Source: an uncultured Eubacteriales bacterium (GTDB taxonomy: Bacteria > Bacillota > Clostridia > Christensenellales > CAG-314). From it: a DNA stretch of 64,000 nucleotides. The stretch lies in NCBI GenBank assembly GCA_900544545.1, contig UQVY01000001.1:186001-250000 (forward strand), in the 5' to 3' direction. Shown in pieces: positions 28,203 through 36,697 of the stretch. Positions within the stretch are counted from its first letter, which is position 1. The number at the start of each line of letters is the position of its first letter. A model generated the notes under the pieces. That model had not been told where the DNA came from, ran no database searches, and worked only from the letters and a program-made list of their open reading frames with translations. The position numbers were made by a program, and so were the translations under genes.

Positions 28203-31200
28203 ATGTTTCAACCTACGAAAGAACAAAAACGAGCCATAGAAAGCGATAACGCGAAGATTCTCGTGTCCGCGTCCGCGGGTACGGGAAAAACGACGGTTAT
28301 GATAAACCGGATCGTCAGGCTTCTCAAAGAAGAAAAAGCAAAGCCCGAGGAGCTTCTCGTTATTACTTTCACGAACGCGGCTGCCGCCGAAATGGAAGAA
28401 AGACTTTCGGCGGAGCTTTCGTCGCACCCTGAAATGCACAGGGTTTTGTCGGGACTTTCCGCGGCGACGATAGGAACGATCCATTCTTTCTGCGCGCAGC
28501 TCGTGAGGACGTTTTTCTATTTTGCGGGAGTGGATCCGAATTTTGCCGTTATGGACGAATGGCAGAATTCCGCGATGAAGAAGCGCGTTATGAACAGGGT
28601 TTTTTCGGAATATTATCAGAGCGGAGATCCCGTTTTTCAGGAGCTTATCGGGATTACGGGGAAAAGGAGCGACGACAGGCTTTCCGAGATAGTCGAAGAT
28701 ATGCTTTCGTTCAGGGAATGTATTCCGGATTTTAATGAGTATCTTCGGAGGAACGAAAATTATCGGTCGGTTTTCGATTTCCATATAAAAAAGCTCGGAG
28801 AAAACGCCGAAGCTTCGATAAGATTCTATTCGGAAAAAGCCGAAAAACTGTTTGCCTGCGCGGAAAACGAAAAGCTCAAATCCGCACTTGCCGAATTTCT
28901 GAGGATTCTGAACTGCGGTTATTCCTTCGACGTTTTCGGATTGAGGGATTATTTTGCGGAGAACGAATTTCCCTCGGTGCGTTCGGGCAGGAACGATTCC
29001 GCTGCGGATAAGGAGGCGTTTCAGGCTTATTCGTCAATAAAAAAAGCTCTGAAAAGCGACCTTGACAGAGTTTTTTCGGCGATAAAAGGTCAGACGCGGA
29101 GAGGCGCGGCAATAAGGTTTTTAAGGAGCAGGACTTACGGCGACAAACTCGTGGAAATCTTTTTGAAATTCGACGAGCAGTACGAAAAAGAGAAGGTCGG
29201 ATCGGGATTGCTGGACTTTGCTTCGCTCGAGAGCCACGCAATGAGGATTCTCGGAAACGACGAGGTTCTCACAGCCGTCAGAGAAAGATATTCCTACGTT
29301 TTCGTGGACGAATATCAGGACGTGAACGACGTTCAGGAACGGATAATTTCTCTCGTTTCGGAGAAAGCCGATTCGTTTATGGTGGGAGACGTGAAGCAGT
29401 GTATTTACGGATTCAGAATGAGCGAGCCGGAGAACTTTCGAAAAAGAAGAAAGCTTTTTGAAAGTGAAGGCGGAGACGTTATAGATCTGAACGGGAATTT
29501 CCGAAGCGACGGACGGATTCTTAATTTTGTGAACAGAGTCTTTTCGCCGATTATGACGGAGGATTTCGGGGGCTGCGATTATTCGGCGGAAGCTATGCTT
29601 TCGGGTACGGTTTCGGTGAAAGAATCCGAGGCTTCGGGCGTCAGGATAATCAATTACGAGAAAAAGCCGAAGGAAAAAATCGGCTTTACCGAAAGGATAG
29701 AGCGGGGAGAGATATACGAAATCGAAAAAGATCTGCCCGACCGCGATACGGAAGGAACGATTATCGCCCGAAAAATCAAGAGCCTTGTCGGAACGGAAAT
29801 AGAAGCCGACGGAGTAAAAAAAGCGATTACTTTTTCGGATATAGCCGTGCTTGCGAGGAAAAAAGAAACGCTTTCGTCGGTATATAACTGCCTTATAAGC
29901 GACGGAATACCGTCAAGACTTTCTTCGAGCGGAGATTTTCTCAGAGGCGACGACGTGAAACAGATAGTTTCTCTTCTCCGCATAATCTCGAATCGGACCG
30001 ACGACCTCAGTATGTATAACGTTATGACGGGCTTTTTCGGCGGCTTTACGCTCGGGGAAGTCTGTGCGATTGCCGCTTCGGACAAGAGCGGAAGCCTTTT
30101 CGACAAGGTAAAGAAGAATTATTCCGAGCCGAAATGCGAAAAATTCATAAAGCTTTTTAATTATTATAAGCTTGCGTCGGTAGTATGTTCCGCGGATATG
30201 CTGGTAAATATCGCCGTAAACGAGTCGGGTTTCAGGAGATACGTTTATTCGCTCGAAAGGGGAAGCGAGAGAATATCGGCGTTGGATTCGTTTATGGAGA
30301 TAATAGACGGGCTTCCCGAATGCAGAACGGTCAGCGGTATGCTGAGGTTTCTTGAGGACTGCGAATTATCGGGGAACGTTACGGGCGTCAACGACGCGGA
30401 CGCGGTAAAGCTTATGACCATTCATTCGTCCAAAGGGCTGGAGTTTCCGATAGTTTTTCTTGCGGGAACGGACGGGCGGTTCAGATTGGAGAGTAAACTC
30501 GTTATCTGCGACAAAAACGGCGGAATAACGATGAAGTGCTACGATCCGCAAAGAAGGAAGATTCTCGACTGCGCGACCTATTCTTCAAATTATTCGATAC
30601 GAAGAAGACGCGACGCGGAAGAGGAACTCAGACTTCTTTACGTTGCTCTGACGCGGGCGAAATACGGACTTTTCGTAACGAAGGAAGCCGTCGTTTCCGA
30701 AGATAAACGGCCCGATACGGTTATTTCTTCGGCGGCCTGGCTGAATTCTCTTTTTATGAAGGACGCGGAGAACGGGCTTGACGAAAAGCGGAGGGGTTAT
30801 TCTTCGGAGTTCGTCGGGTACGAAAAAGAAAAATCGCATTTCCCTCTTCCGTCGGAAAGATACGAAGAGCGGAAAGCAAGACTTGTTTTTGCCGCGGCGG
30901 AGGACGTTAAGGAAGAAATAGAAAAGATTGAGATAATAGACCTTTCGGACGGAAAAAAGGTTTTCGTTCCGCGTAAAGTCGTTTCGAGCAAGCTTAAAAG
31001 CGAGTTCGAAGATTCCGAGTTCAGGAGGGATTATTTCGTGGACGAAGACGGAGAAAGTATTCCCGCCTTTCTTTCGGGACCTTTCGGGAATATGGACGTG
31101 GACATAGAGCGGCTTAAAAAGCAGAAGAAAAATACGGCTCTCGGCACGGCTTATCATAAGCTCATCGAATGCGTGAGGCTCGCGCCGACCGACAGCGAAA

Positions 31201-31631
31201 CCGTGGAGTGTTTCGCTAAGGAGCTTCTTAAAGACGGATTTATCGAAGAGGAGATTTACGACGATATAGAGCCGGAGATAGTCGTCAAGACGACGCGCGA
31301 CGAGAAGCTCAGAAGGCTTATAGACGGCTGCGTTCTTCTTTTCGAGCAGCGTTTCGTATCGAATCTTGCCGTGAACGAGCTTGTCGAGGGCGTGGATTCG
31401 GACGAAGAAACGATGCTTCAGGGAGCGATAGACCTTCTTGCCGTAAACAAAGAAGAAAAACGCGCGATAATCGTGGATTACAAGTACACGGGAAGTCTTC
31501 GCGGAATAAAAGAAAGGTATTATATTCAGCTCAACAGCTATAAACTTGCGGTCGCGAAGCTTCTTCCCGACTACGATATAAAGGCCTTCGTTTACGCGCT
31601 CGGACAGAACGAGCTTATAAGGCTTTGCTGA
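28203..31631 (+). CDS. addA: ATP-dependent helicase/nuclease subunit A (AddA)
   Basis: UvrD/RecB-type helicase with a C-terminal nuclease, part of AddAB double-strand-break repair. Helicase motifs in order: SASAGTGKT (Walker A), FVDEYQDVN (Walker B), GDVKQCIYGFR, and MTIHSSKGLEFPIVF. The C-terminal RecB-type nuclease motif is GAIDLLA...IIVDYKYTG. At 1142 residues it is somewhat shorter than B. subtilis AddA (about 1230). I chose the ATG at 28203 over TTG two codons earlier. No addB lies beside it, which is unusual. Confidence 0.9.
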   Translation: MFQPTKEQKRAIESDNAKILVSASAGTGKTTVMINRIVRLLKEEKAKPEELLVITFTNAAAAEMEERLSAELSSHPEMHRVLSGLSAATIGTIHSFCAQLVRTFFYFAGVDPNFAVMDEWQNSAMKKRVMNRVFSEYYQSGDPVFQELIGITGKRSDDRLSEIVEDMLSFRECIPDFNEYLRRNENYRSVFDFHIKKLGENAEASIRFYSEKAEKLFACAENEKLKSALAEFLRILNCGYSFDVFGLRDYFAENEFPSVRSGRNDSAADKEAFQAYSSIKKALKSDLDRVFSAIKGQTRRGAAIRFLRSRTYGDKLVEIFLKFDEQYEKEKVGSGLLDFASLESHAMRILGNDEVLTAVRERYSYVFVDEYQDVNDVQERIISLVSEKADSFMVGDVKQCIYGFRMSEPENFRKRRKLFESEGGDVIDLNGNFRSDGRILNFVNRVFSPIMTEDFGGCDYSAEAMLSGTVSVKESEASGVRIINYEKKPKEKIGFTERIERGEIYEIEKDLPDRDTEGTIIARKIKSLVGTEIEADGVKKAITFSDIAVLARKKETLSSVYNCLISDGIPSRLSSSGDFLRGDDVKQIVSLLRIISNRTDDLSMYNVMTGFFGGFTLGEVCAIAASDKSGSLFDKVKKNYSEPKCEKFIKLFNYYKLASVVCSADMLVNIAVNESGFRRYVYSLERGSERISALDSFMEIIDGLPECRTVSGMLRFLEDCELSGNVTGVNDADAVKLMTIHSSKGLEFPIVFLAGTDGRFRLESKLVICDKNGGITMKCYDPQRRKILDCATYSSNYSIRRRRDAEEELRLLYVALTRAKYGLFVTKEAVVSEDKRPDTVISSAAWLNSLFMKDAENGLDEKRRGYSSEFVGYEKEKSHFPLPSERYEERKARLVFAAAEDVKEEIEKIEIIDLSDGKKVFVPRKVVSSKLKSEFEDSEFRRDYFVDEDGESIPAFLSGPFGNMDVDIERLKKQKKNTALGTAYHKLIECVRLAPTDSETVECFAKELLKDGFIEEEIYDDIEPEIVVKTTRDEKLRRLIDGCVLLFEQRFVSNLAVNELVEGVDSDEETMLQGAIDLLAVNKEEKRAIIVDYKYTGSLRGIKERYYIQLNSYKLAVAKLLPDYDIKAFVYALGQNELIRLC

Positions 31632-31781
31632 AAAAGAGGCAAGGATTTTTATTGCGGGGAAAAACAGACCGACGCTTTTTACGATAAACGGAACCGTTGA
31701 ACGCGGAAAAGAGTCGGTCGGAGCTTTTACAAAAAAACGGATTGAAAAATTAATTGTAAATCCCACAAAGGAGCCATAAAA

Positions 31782-32276
31782 ATGAAAGTAAATATAGTTC
31801 TCGTCGAACCCGAGATTCCGCAGAATACGGGAAACGTAGTGAGAACCGCGGTCGCGACGAGGTCGGCGGTTCATCTCGTAAGACCGTTGGGATTCGAAGT
31901 TACGGACAAACATCTCAAAAGAGCCGGACTCGACTACTGGAAAGACGCGGAAATATACTATTACGACGGATTCGACGAGATTCTGAATAAGTATCCGGAC
32001 AGGAATTTTTATTATTTTACGACGAAAGGACGAAGGACCTATACCGAGCTCGAATATAAGGACGGGGATTTTCTCGTTTTCGGAAAGGAATCGAGAGGAC
32101 TTCCCGAAAGCTTACTCAAAGCGCACTACGAAAACGCGGTAAGAATACCTATGTTTTCGGATACGCGCTCGCTCAATCTCGGGAACTCGGTGGCAATTGC
32201 GGTTTACGAGTTTTACAGGCAGGACGGATTCAGAACGCTTAATCCCGAAGGTCGTCTGACGGGAAGGATAGACTGA
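31782..32276 (+). CDS. trmL: tRNA (cytidine(34)-2'-O)-methyltransferase TrmL
   Basis: SPOUT methyltransferase that 2'-O-methylates the wobble base of certain leucine tRNAs. The knotted fold signature is complete: PEIPQNTGNVVRTA at the start, LVRPLGF, FGKESRGLPE in the middle and RSLNLGNSVAIAVYE at the end. Length 164 is typical. The ATG has AAAGGAG upstream. The 150-base gap before it contains a long inverted repeat (GACCGAC ... GTCGGTC) near 31668-31720. It is convergent with the sigG operon. Confidence 0.95.
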   Translation: MKVNIVLVEPEIPQNTGNVVRTAVATRSAVHLVRPLGFEVTDKHLKRAGLDYWKDAEIYYYDGFDEILNKYPDRNFYYFTTKGRRTYTELEYKDGDFLVFGKESRGLPESLLKAHYENAVRIPMFSDTRSLNLGNSVAIAVYEFYRQDGFRTLNPEGRLTGRID

Positions 32277-32329
32277 TTTCGTTAAATGCGGCCGAAGTTA
32301 TAAATCCGACGGAGAAAACGCTTCGCTTT

Positions 32330-32512
32330 TCATATTTCCGGATTGGATTCGTCCGCGGACTCTTCGCTGTAAGTCGGAAAGACGCTGTCTTCGTCAAAAA
32401 GAAAGGCGAACTGATCGAAGCGGTACATTTCCGTCAGAACGGGCGAGTAAAACGGAAAGATCATATTCGGTTCGATAAAGCTTAATCGGTGTTCTCTGAA
32501 ATTCGTATCCAT
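32330..32512 (-). CDS. 60-residue protein encoded directly after sigG
   Basis: A short open frame on the sigG strand begins 11 bases after the sigG stop, with a strong AAGGAG site before the ATG. The product is acidic and aromatic (FPFYSPVLTEMYRFDQF, then an Asp/Glu-rich end). There is no signal peptide or membrane segment, and I do not recognise the family. Spacing and ribosome binding site argue that it is real and co-transcribed with sigG, so probably made in the forespore. Starts further upstream in this frame would lie inside sigG. Confidence 0.65.
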   Translation of the reverse strand: MDTNFREHRLSFIEPNMIFPFYSPVLTEMYRFDQFAFLFDEDSVFPTYSEESADESNPEI

Positions 32513-32523
32513 TGTTTTTCTCC

Positions 32524-33288
32524 TTAAACGTATTCTCTTATGCGCTGAACTGCGTTTTTTTCGAGTCTCGACACCTGCGCCTGAGAGATTCCTATTTCTC
32601 CCGAAACCTCGACCTGAGTTTTTCCTTCGAAATATCTCTTGAGAACGATCGTCTTTTCTCTTTCGGTGAGTCGGCTTATCGCTTCGGCGAGAGAAACCTC
32701 CGTAAGCCAGTTTTCGTCGCAACTTCCGGGGTCTTTTATCTGATCCATAATCAGAACGCCTTCGTCGCCGTATACGGGTTCGTAAAGCGATACGGGCTGC
32801 GAAATCGCGTCCAGAACGTAAACTATTTCTCCGACCGACTTGTCGAGAAGAGCCGCTATATCGCAGAGAGTAGCCGTTTTTTCGCCCTTGGATTCGATTT
32901 GCTCGCGCGCGGTCATAGCCTTGTAGGCAAGATCTCTTATTCCTCTCGAAACGCGCATGGAGTTGCTTTCTCTGAGATAGCGTCTGATTTCGCCCACGAT
33001 CATAGGTACGGCGTAGGTCGAGAATCTTACGTTGAGCGTATTATCGAAATTGTCTACGGCTTTGACCAGTCCCACGCAGCCTACCTGAAACAGATCGTCG
33101 GGATTGTTGACTTTGGGCGAATAGCGTTGAAGAACGGATAAAACCAGTCTTACGTTGCACATAATGAATCTCGAGCGGGCTTCTTTGTCTCCCGTTTTCA
33201 CGAGGTCCATAAGTTCTTTGGATTCTTTTGCCGTGATCTTAGGCAGCGTCGAGGTATCCACGCCGCATATAACTACTTTCTTCTTCAT
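32524..33288 (-). CDS. sigG: RNA polymerase sporulation sigma factor SigG
   Basis: Late forespore-specific sigma factor. The N-terminal VVICGVDTSTLP is the SigG signature. Region 2 contains DDLFQVGCVGLVKAVDNFD and FSTYAVPMIVGEIRRYLR, and region 4.2 the ISQAQVSRLEK helix-turn-helix. Length 254. In many spore formers sigG lies just after spoIIGA-sigE; here the neighbours are a ferritin-like gene (divergent) and trmL. No clear promoter was identified in the 153-base divergent gap. Confidence 0.97.
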   Translation of the reverse strand: MKKKVVICGVDTSTLPKITAKESKELMDLVKTGDKEARSRFIMCNVRLVLSVLQRYSPKVNNPDDLFQVGCVGLVKAVDNFDNTLNVRFSTYAVPMIVGEIRRYLRESNSMRVSRGIRDLAYKAMTAREQIESKGEKTATLCDIAALLDKSVGEIVYVLDAISQPVSLYEPVYGDEGVLIMDQIKDPGSCDENWLTEVSLAEAISRLTEREKTIVLKRYFEGKTQVEVSGEIGISQAQVSRLEKNAVQRIREYV

Positions 33289-33441
33289 AAGTCTTATTCT
33301 GCCGCAAATCGCGGTTAATATTCATTTCATCGAGTTTTTCGGGAAATTCGTTTTTTTTGTTCCGTATCCGTATAAATTAATCCGTATTGATAATAATCAA
33401 CTTCAAATACGCCTCGAGGCGGAAAAAAGGAGATTCAGACG

Positions 33442-34686
33442 ATGGGATTCAATCCTTTCAAGGAAAAAGCACCGAAACTCAACGATTGTTTTATGGATTG
33501 GCAGCAGCTTGCGCCCAAGAGCTACGACAAGAATACCGTTGATCCTTACACGAAAACGAGAATCATACTGATGAACGGAACGGAGTTCGAGCAGGTATGG
33601 TTTTCGCATCAGTTCCACAGAAACTGCAACAACAACGACCTCAGACGGGACCTTGCCGTTCTCAGAAGGAGCGAACAGCAACAGCAGAAACGTATTGCCG
33701 CATTAAAACCGAAGGACGAAACTCCTCTCGAAACGACGATTTCCTACGAGCAGCTTGCAGTCGATCTTACCGCGGAAATAGCCGTCAACGAACCCGATAA
33801 GAATCTTGTAAAGGCTCTTAATTTCGCGCTTCTGGAGGATTTCGACCATCTTTACAGGTACGCGGACCTTCTCGAAATGGAGCAGGGAATACACGCGGAA
33901 AGACTCGTAGGCGGATATACGGAGATAATGCCCGGGAGACCTACTATCGCGGAGCACAGATATCCGACGGACGAAGTCAAGCGTCATCTGAGAGCGGAAA
34001 AAGCCGACCTTACTTCGATTCTTCACGCCTGTCTTATAACCGCAGCAGAGCAGCAGACGATGAATTATTATATGAACGTCGGTTCCTTCCAACAGACGGA
34101 TTTGGCGAGAAAACTATATACGGAAATCGCGATGATAGAAGAGCAGCACGTATCTATGTACGGAAGCTTTATCGATACGAGCAGAACGTGGGTTGAGAAT
34201 CTTCTTCTTCACGAATATCTCGAATGCTATCTGTATTACAGTATGTATATGGACGAAACCGATCCCTCCGTCAAGGAAATATGGGAGCAGCATCTCGATA
34301 TAGAGCTTGCTCACGTCCAGACGGCAGCCGAGATTCTGAGGATTTACGACGGCAAGGAATATCAGGAAGTCGTAGGCAGCGGAGAATTCCCCAAACTTCT
34401 GAAGCTTCGCGAGCATAAGGAATATATAAGAGATATTCTCCGTAACGAGGTTACTCTTACGGCAAAGGAAGAGGGCTATATAGATATAAGCAAGCTTTCG
34501 GACGACTATCACTATTTCGATTATCAGGACGACGTTAATACGAATCTCAGAGAGGTCGCGAGCCATAAGGTCATAAAGACTTATATCGACAAAAACGGCG
34601 AGGATTACAGATACGAAATCGCACCCCATCCGGTCGAGGCCCTCAGCGACAGAAAAAAGGACAATATCGATACCGGAAGAAGATAA
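33442..34686 (+). CDS. Ferritin-like (diiron-type) protein of unknown role
   Basis: A 414-residue soluble protein. Residues about 120-300 form a predicted four-helix ferritin-like bundle with two ExxH motifs (E233-E-Q-H236 and E288-L-A-H291), plus E132, H136, E203 and E258 as further metal-ligand candidates. The C-terminal 110 residues are charged and Tyr/Asp-rich. I cannot name the family. The position divergent from sigG suggests, but does not show, a link with sporulation or oxidative stress. It has a strong AAAGGAG site and a terminator, so it is monocistronic. Confidence 0.8.
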   Translation: MGFNPFKEKAPKLNDCFMDWQQLAPKSYDKNTVDPYTKTRIILMNGTEFEQVWFSHQFHRNCNNNDLRRDLAVLRRSEQQQQKRIAALKPKDETPLETTISYEQLAVDLTAEIAVNEPDKNLVKALNFALLEDFDHLYRYADLLEMEQGIHAERLVGGYTEIMPGRPTIAEHRYPTDEVKRHLRAEKADLTSILHACLITAAEQQTMNYYMNVGSFQQTDLARKLYTEIAMIEEQHVSMYGSFIDTSRTWVENLLLHEYLECYLYYSMYMDETDPSVKEIWEQHLDIELAHVQTAAEILRIYDGKEYQEVVGSGEFPKLLKLREHKEYIRDILRNEVTLTAKEEGYIDISKLSDDYHYFDYQDDVNTNLREVASHKVIKTYIDKNGEDYRYEIAPHPVEALSDRKKDNIDTGRR

Positions 34687-34718
34687 TATCCGTCATTCCC
34701 CTTTACGTTGGGAATATA

Positions 34719-34752
34719 TCCCCCTCGGCTCATTGCCAAGGGGGTATTTTTT
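34719..34752 (+). terminator. Intrinsic terminator after the ferritin-like gene
   Basis: TCCCCCTCGGC pairs with GCCAAGGGGG across TCATT, followed by TATTTTTT. A second small hairpin (ATTCCC ... GGGAAT, 34695-34715) lies just before. Confidence 0.88.
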
Positions 34753-34939
34753 ACTTTCGGTAAAAAAGAGTCGGAGGAATTACTTCGAGACCGGACCGAA
34801 TTTATCAGAATCGATTCTGCGGACTTTCCGAAATTGAAAAATATTCCTCCGAAAAACGAAAATCGCAAAGGAATTTCTCTCCGGAATAAACCTTACGATA
34901 TACGGACGCAGGAAATTCGGGAAGAAAAAGCTATTTTTG
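34753..34939. other. Gene-free stretch before the heptad-repeat gene
   Basis: This is the main part of the 335-base gap between the ferritin-like gene and the repeat-protein gene. An open frame passes through it but starts inside the terminator and has no ribosome binding site. I see no RNA or repeat. Confidence 0.5.
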
Positions 34940-34968
34940 TTGCAATAATCCGCGTTTTATGGTATTAT
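34940..34968 (+). promoter_or_regulatory. Sigma-A promoter of the heptad-repeat gene
   Basis: TTGCAA at 34940-34945 and TATTAT at 34963-34968, spacer 17, 54 bases before the ATG. Confidence 0.75.
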
Positions 34969-35021
34969 ACTATTTATACGGAGAAGGGTTCGTATAAGGA
35001 AAAGGGAACTGAGGGTTAAAA

Positions 35022-36599
35022 ATGGCAAAAGACAAAAACGAAGCTTCCGTAGAGAAAGGTAAGTTATTGAATCTTCCCGACCAGTATTTTGACAACGTGT
35101 CGGTAGAAGAAACGCTGGACTTCCTTAACGACGGAGCAAGATTCGAATTTCAGGCGGAAGTCCGCCCCGATAAAAAGGGACGCGTCGTCGATCCGATTAT
35201 TTCGAAAGATCAGGACGATTCCGATTCACAAGGTGAAAGCATAGGCGTTTCCGATTTCAGGGGAGGGTACGTTTCCACTTCGAAGAAGAAAAGAGAGGCG
35301 CAAAAGCAGAAAAGCTATTCGGTAGGGCAGACCGAGGACGAAGATGATGACAGGCCGATAAAACGCCGTGAATCCGACGGAATACAGATAGTCGACGTTC
35401 CGATCGAAATACGTCCGTCCGCACCTGCGACGTCTTATTTGCAGAGCGAAAATTCGGGCAACTCTCCGTACAAGACAATGGTTATCGACGGAGAGAAGGT
35501 CGTTTGTATTCCGATGGACACGGTTATGGGCGGAAGATTGACTCCCTTCGGAATGGCGCAGAACATAACGATAAATCCGCAGACGGTTACCATAAATCCG
35601 CAGACCGTTACGATGAATCCGAGTATGGTTACGATGAACCCGAGCGTAGTCACTATGAATCCCGAAACCGTGACTATGAATCCGAGCGTGGTTACGATGA
35701 ATCCGGAAACGGTTACGATGAATCCGGGGACCGTTACGATGAACCCCGGGACGGTAAACATGAATCCCGAAACGGTCAATATGAACCCGGGCGTCGTCAA
35801 TATGAATCCGGAAGTCGTTCAGATGCGTCCAGAGGTCGTTCAGATGAAGGCGGATTCCGTCCGGATGAAAGCCGACAGCGTAGAAACGGAAGCGGCGAAA
35901 TTTACCGCGCAGTCCGGAGCAGTAAATGCGGCTGAAACCGAGTTGTCCGAAGACGACGTAATGATAACCGACGCGGAAGAGCTGCCGCCCGTCGAAAGAG
36001 AAGAAACCCTCTCGGAAAAGGCGGGATACAAACTCAGCGTCGAGGATACTCCCGAAGGTCTCGGCGACGGACTTGCAAACAGCATTTCCACGCGTGTCGT
36101 CGGAGAGATTAAGAAAGACGGAGTCGTCTTTTTCAGCAACGCGTCGGCAAATGCGGCGATAGAGTCCGGTCTTCGTTACGGAGGTCAGGAAAAAGAAGAG
36201 GAAAAGCCCCTTCCCGAGACCGAAAAAGCGGAGAGCGAAAAGGGAGCCGCGGAAAAAGCAAAGCCTCAGAGGACGAGAAATATCGACAAGTTCAGCGGAA
36301 AAGCGCCTTCGGCGTTGACGGAAACTTTCGATACCGAGGAATACAAGAAAGCTGTCGAGCCGGAAATCGTAGAGTTGAATCAGACTGCGACGCCTGCTCC
36401 CGTAACGAAGAAGAAGTCGTTCCTCGGAAGACTTTGGGATAAGATTCTCAGCCTTTTCGGCGGAAAAAAGAAAGGAGCGGAGACGGTCAGAAGTCTTCCG
36501 ACAGGAAGCGAACCCAAGGAAAAAGCCGCCGTAAAGGAGAAAAAGAACCATATAGACGGCGCCGAAAGACTGGAATCGGTTTACGATTATTTCGGATGA
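35022..36599 (+). CDS. Heptad-repeat protein (V-T-M-N-P repeats) with amphipathic C-terminal segment, unknown function
   Basis: A 525-residue protein without signal peptide or membrane helix, so probably cytoplasmic. Regions: acidic/polar N part (1-180, with an Asp/Glu patch at 104-110 followed by basic residues); about fifteen seven-residue repeats of the form (T/V)-V-(T/N/Q)-M-N-P-x (181-285); an acidic linker (300-340); a folded-looking stretch (340-385); an Ala/Glu/Lys-rich linker (388-420); a basic amphipathic segment KKKSFLGRLWDKILSLFGG (463-481) that could bind membrane; and a C-terminal VYDYFG. I do not recognise any family. It has its own promoter and terminator. The ATG follows an ACTGAGGG site. 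Confidence 0.85.
   Translation: MAKDKNEASVEKGKLLNLPDQYFDNVSVEETLDFLNDGARFEFQAEVRPDKKGRVVDPIISKDQDDSDSQGESIGVSDFRGGYVSTSKKKREAQKQKSYSVGQTEDEDDDRPIKRRESDGIQIVDVPIEIRPSAPATSYLQSENSGNSPYKTMVIDGEKVVCIPMDTVMGGRLTPFGMAQNITINPQTVTINPQTVTMNPSMVTMNPSVVTMNPETVTMNPSVVTMNPETVTMNPGTVTMNPGTVNMNPETVNMNPGVVNMNPEVVQMRPEVVQMKADSVRMKADSVETEAAKFTAQSGAVNAAETELSEDDVMITDAEELPPVEREETLSEKAGYKLSVEDTPEGLGDGLANSISTRVVGEIKKDGVVFFSNASANAAIESGLRYGGQEKEEEKPLPETEKAESEKGAAEKAKPQRTRNIDKFSGKAPSALTETFDTEEYKKAVEPEIVELNQTATPAPVTKKKSFLGRLWDKILSLFGGKKKGAETVRSLPTGSEPKEKAAVKEKKNHIDGAERLESVYDYFG
35562..35876 (+). repeat. About fifteen 21-bp coding repeats (heptad units)
   Basis: In-frame 21-base units encode the heptads. Codons vary between copies (AAT/AAC, CCG/CCC/CCA, GTT/GTA/GTG/GTC), so the DNA copies have drifted while the protein pattern is kept. 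The unit changes gradually from T-I-N-P-Q through T-M-N-P-x and N-M-N-P-x to Q-M-R-P-E and Q/R-M-K-A-D. Confidence 0.92.
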
Positions 36600-36637
36600 C
36601 TGATTTCGGACGCGCTTTTCGGAAAATAAATTAAAGA

Positions 36638-36670
36638 ACGCTTTTCTCCTTCGCGGAGAAGGCGTCTTTT
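36638..36670 (+). terminator. Intrinsic terminator after the heptad-repeat gene
   Basis: ACGCTTTTCTCC pairs with GGAGAAGGCGT (one bulge) around a TTCGC loop, followed by CTTTT. Confidence 0.75.
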
Positions 36671-36697
36671 GTCGGAAGATACATAGGAAGTGAAAGA

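Noticed and set aside
32513..32722. Longer form of the small gene after sigG
   Set aside because: The upstream part is antisense-free but out-of-frame sigG coding sequence; the ribosome binding site supports the ATG at 32512.
34708..35019. A 103-codon open frame before the heptad-repeat gene
   Set aside because: It begins inside a terminator hairpin, contains the promoter of the next gene and has no ribosome binding site.
35435..35800. Antisense open frame with a repeated hydrophobic pattern inside the heptad-repeat gene
   Set aside because: It is the mirror of the coding repeat on the other strand; no start signals.
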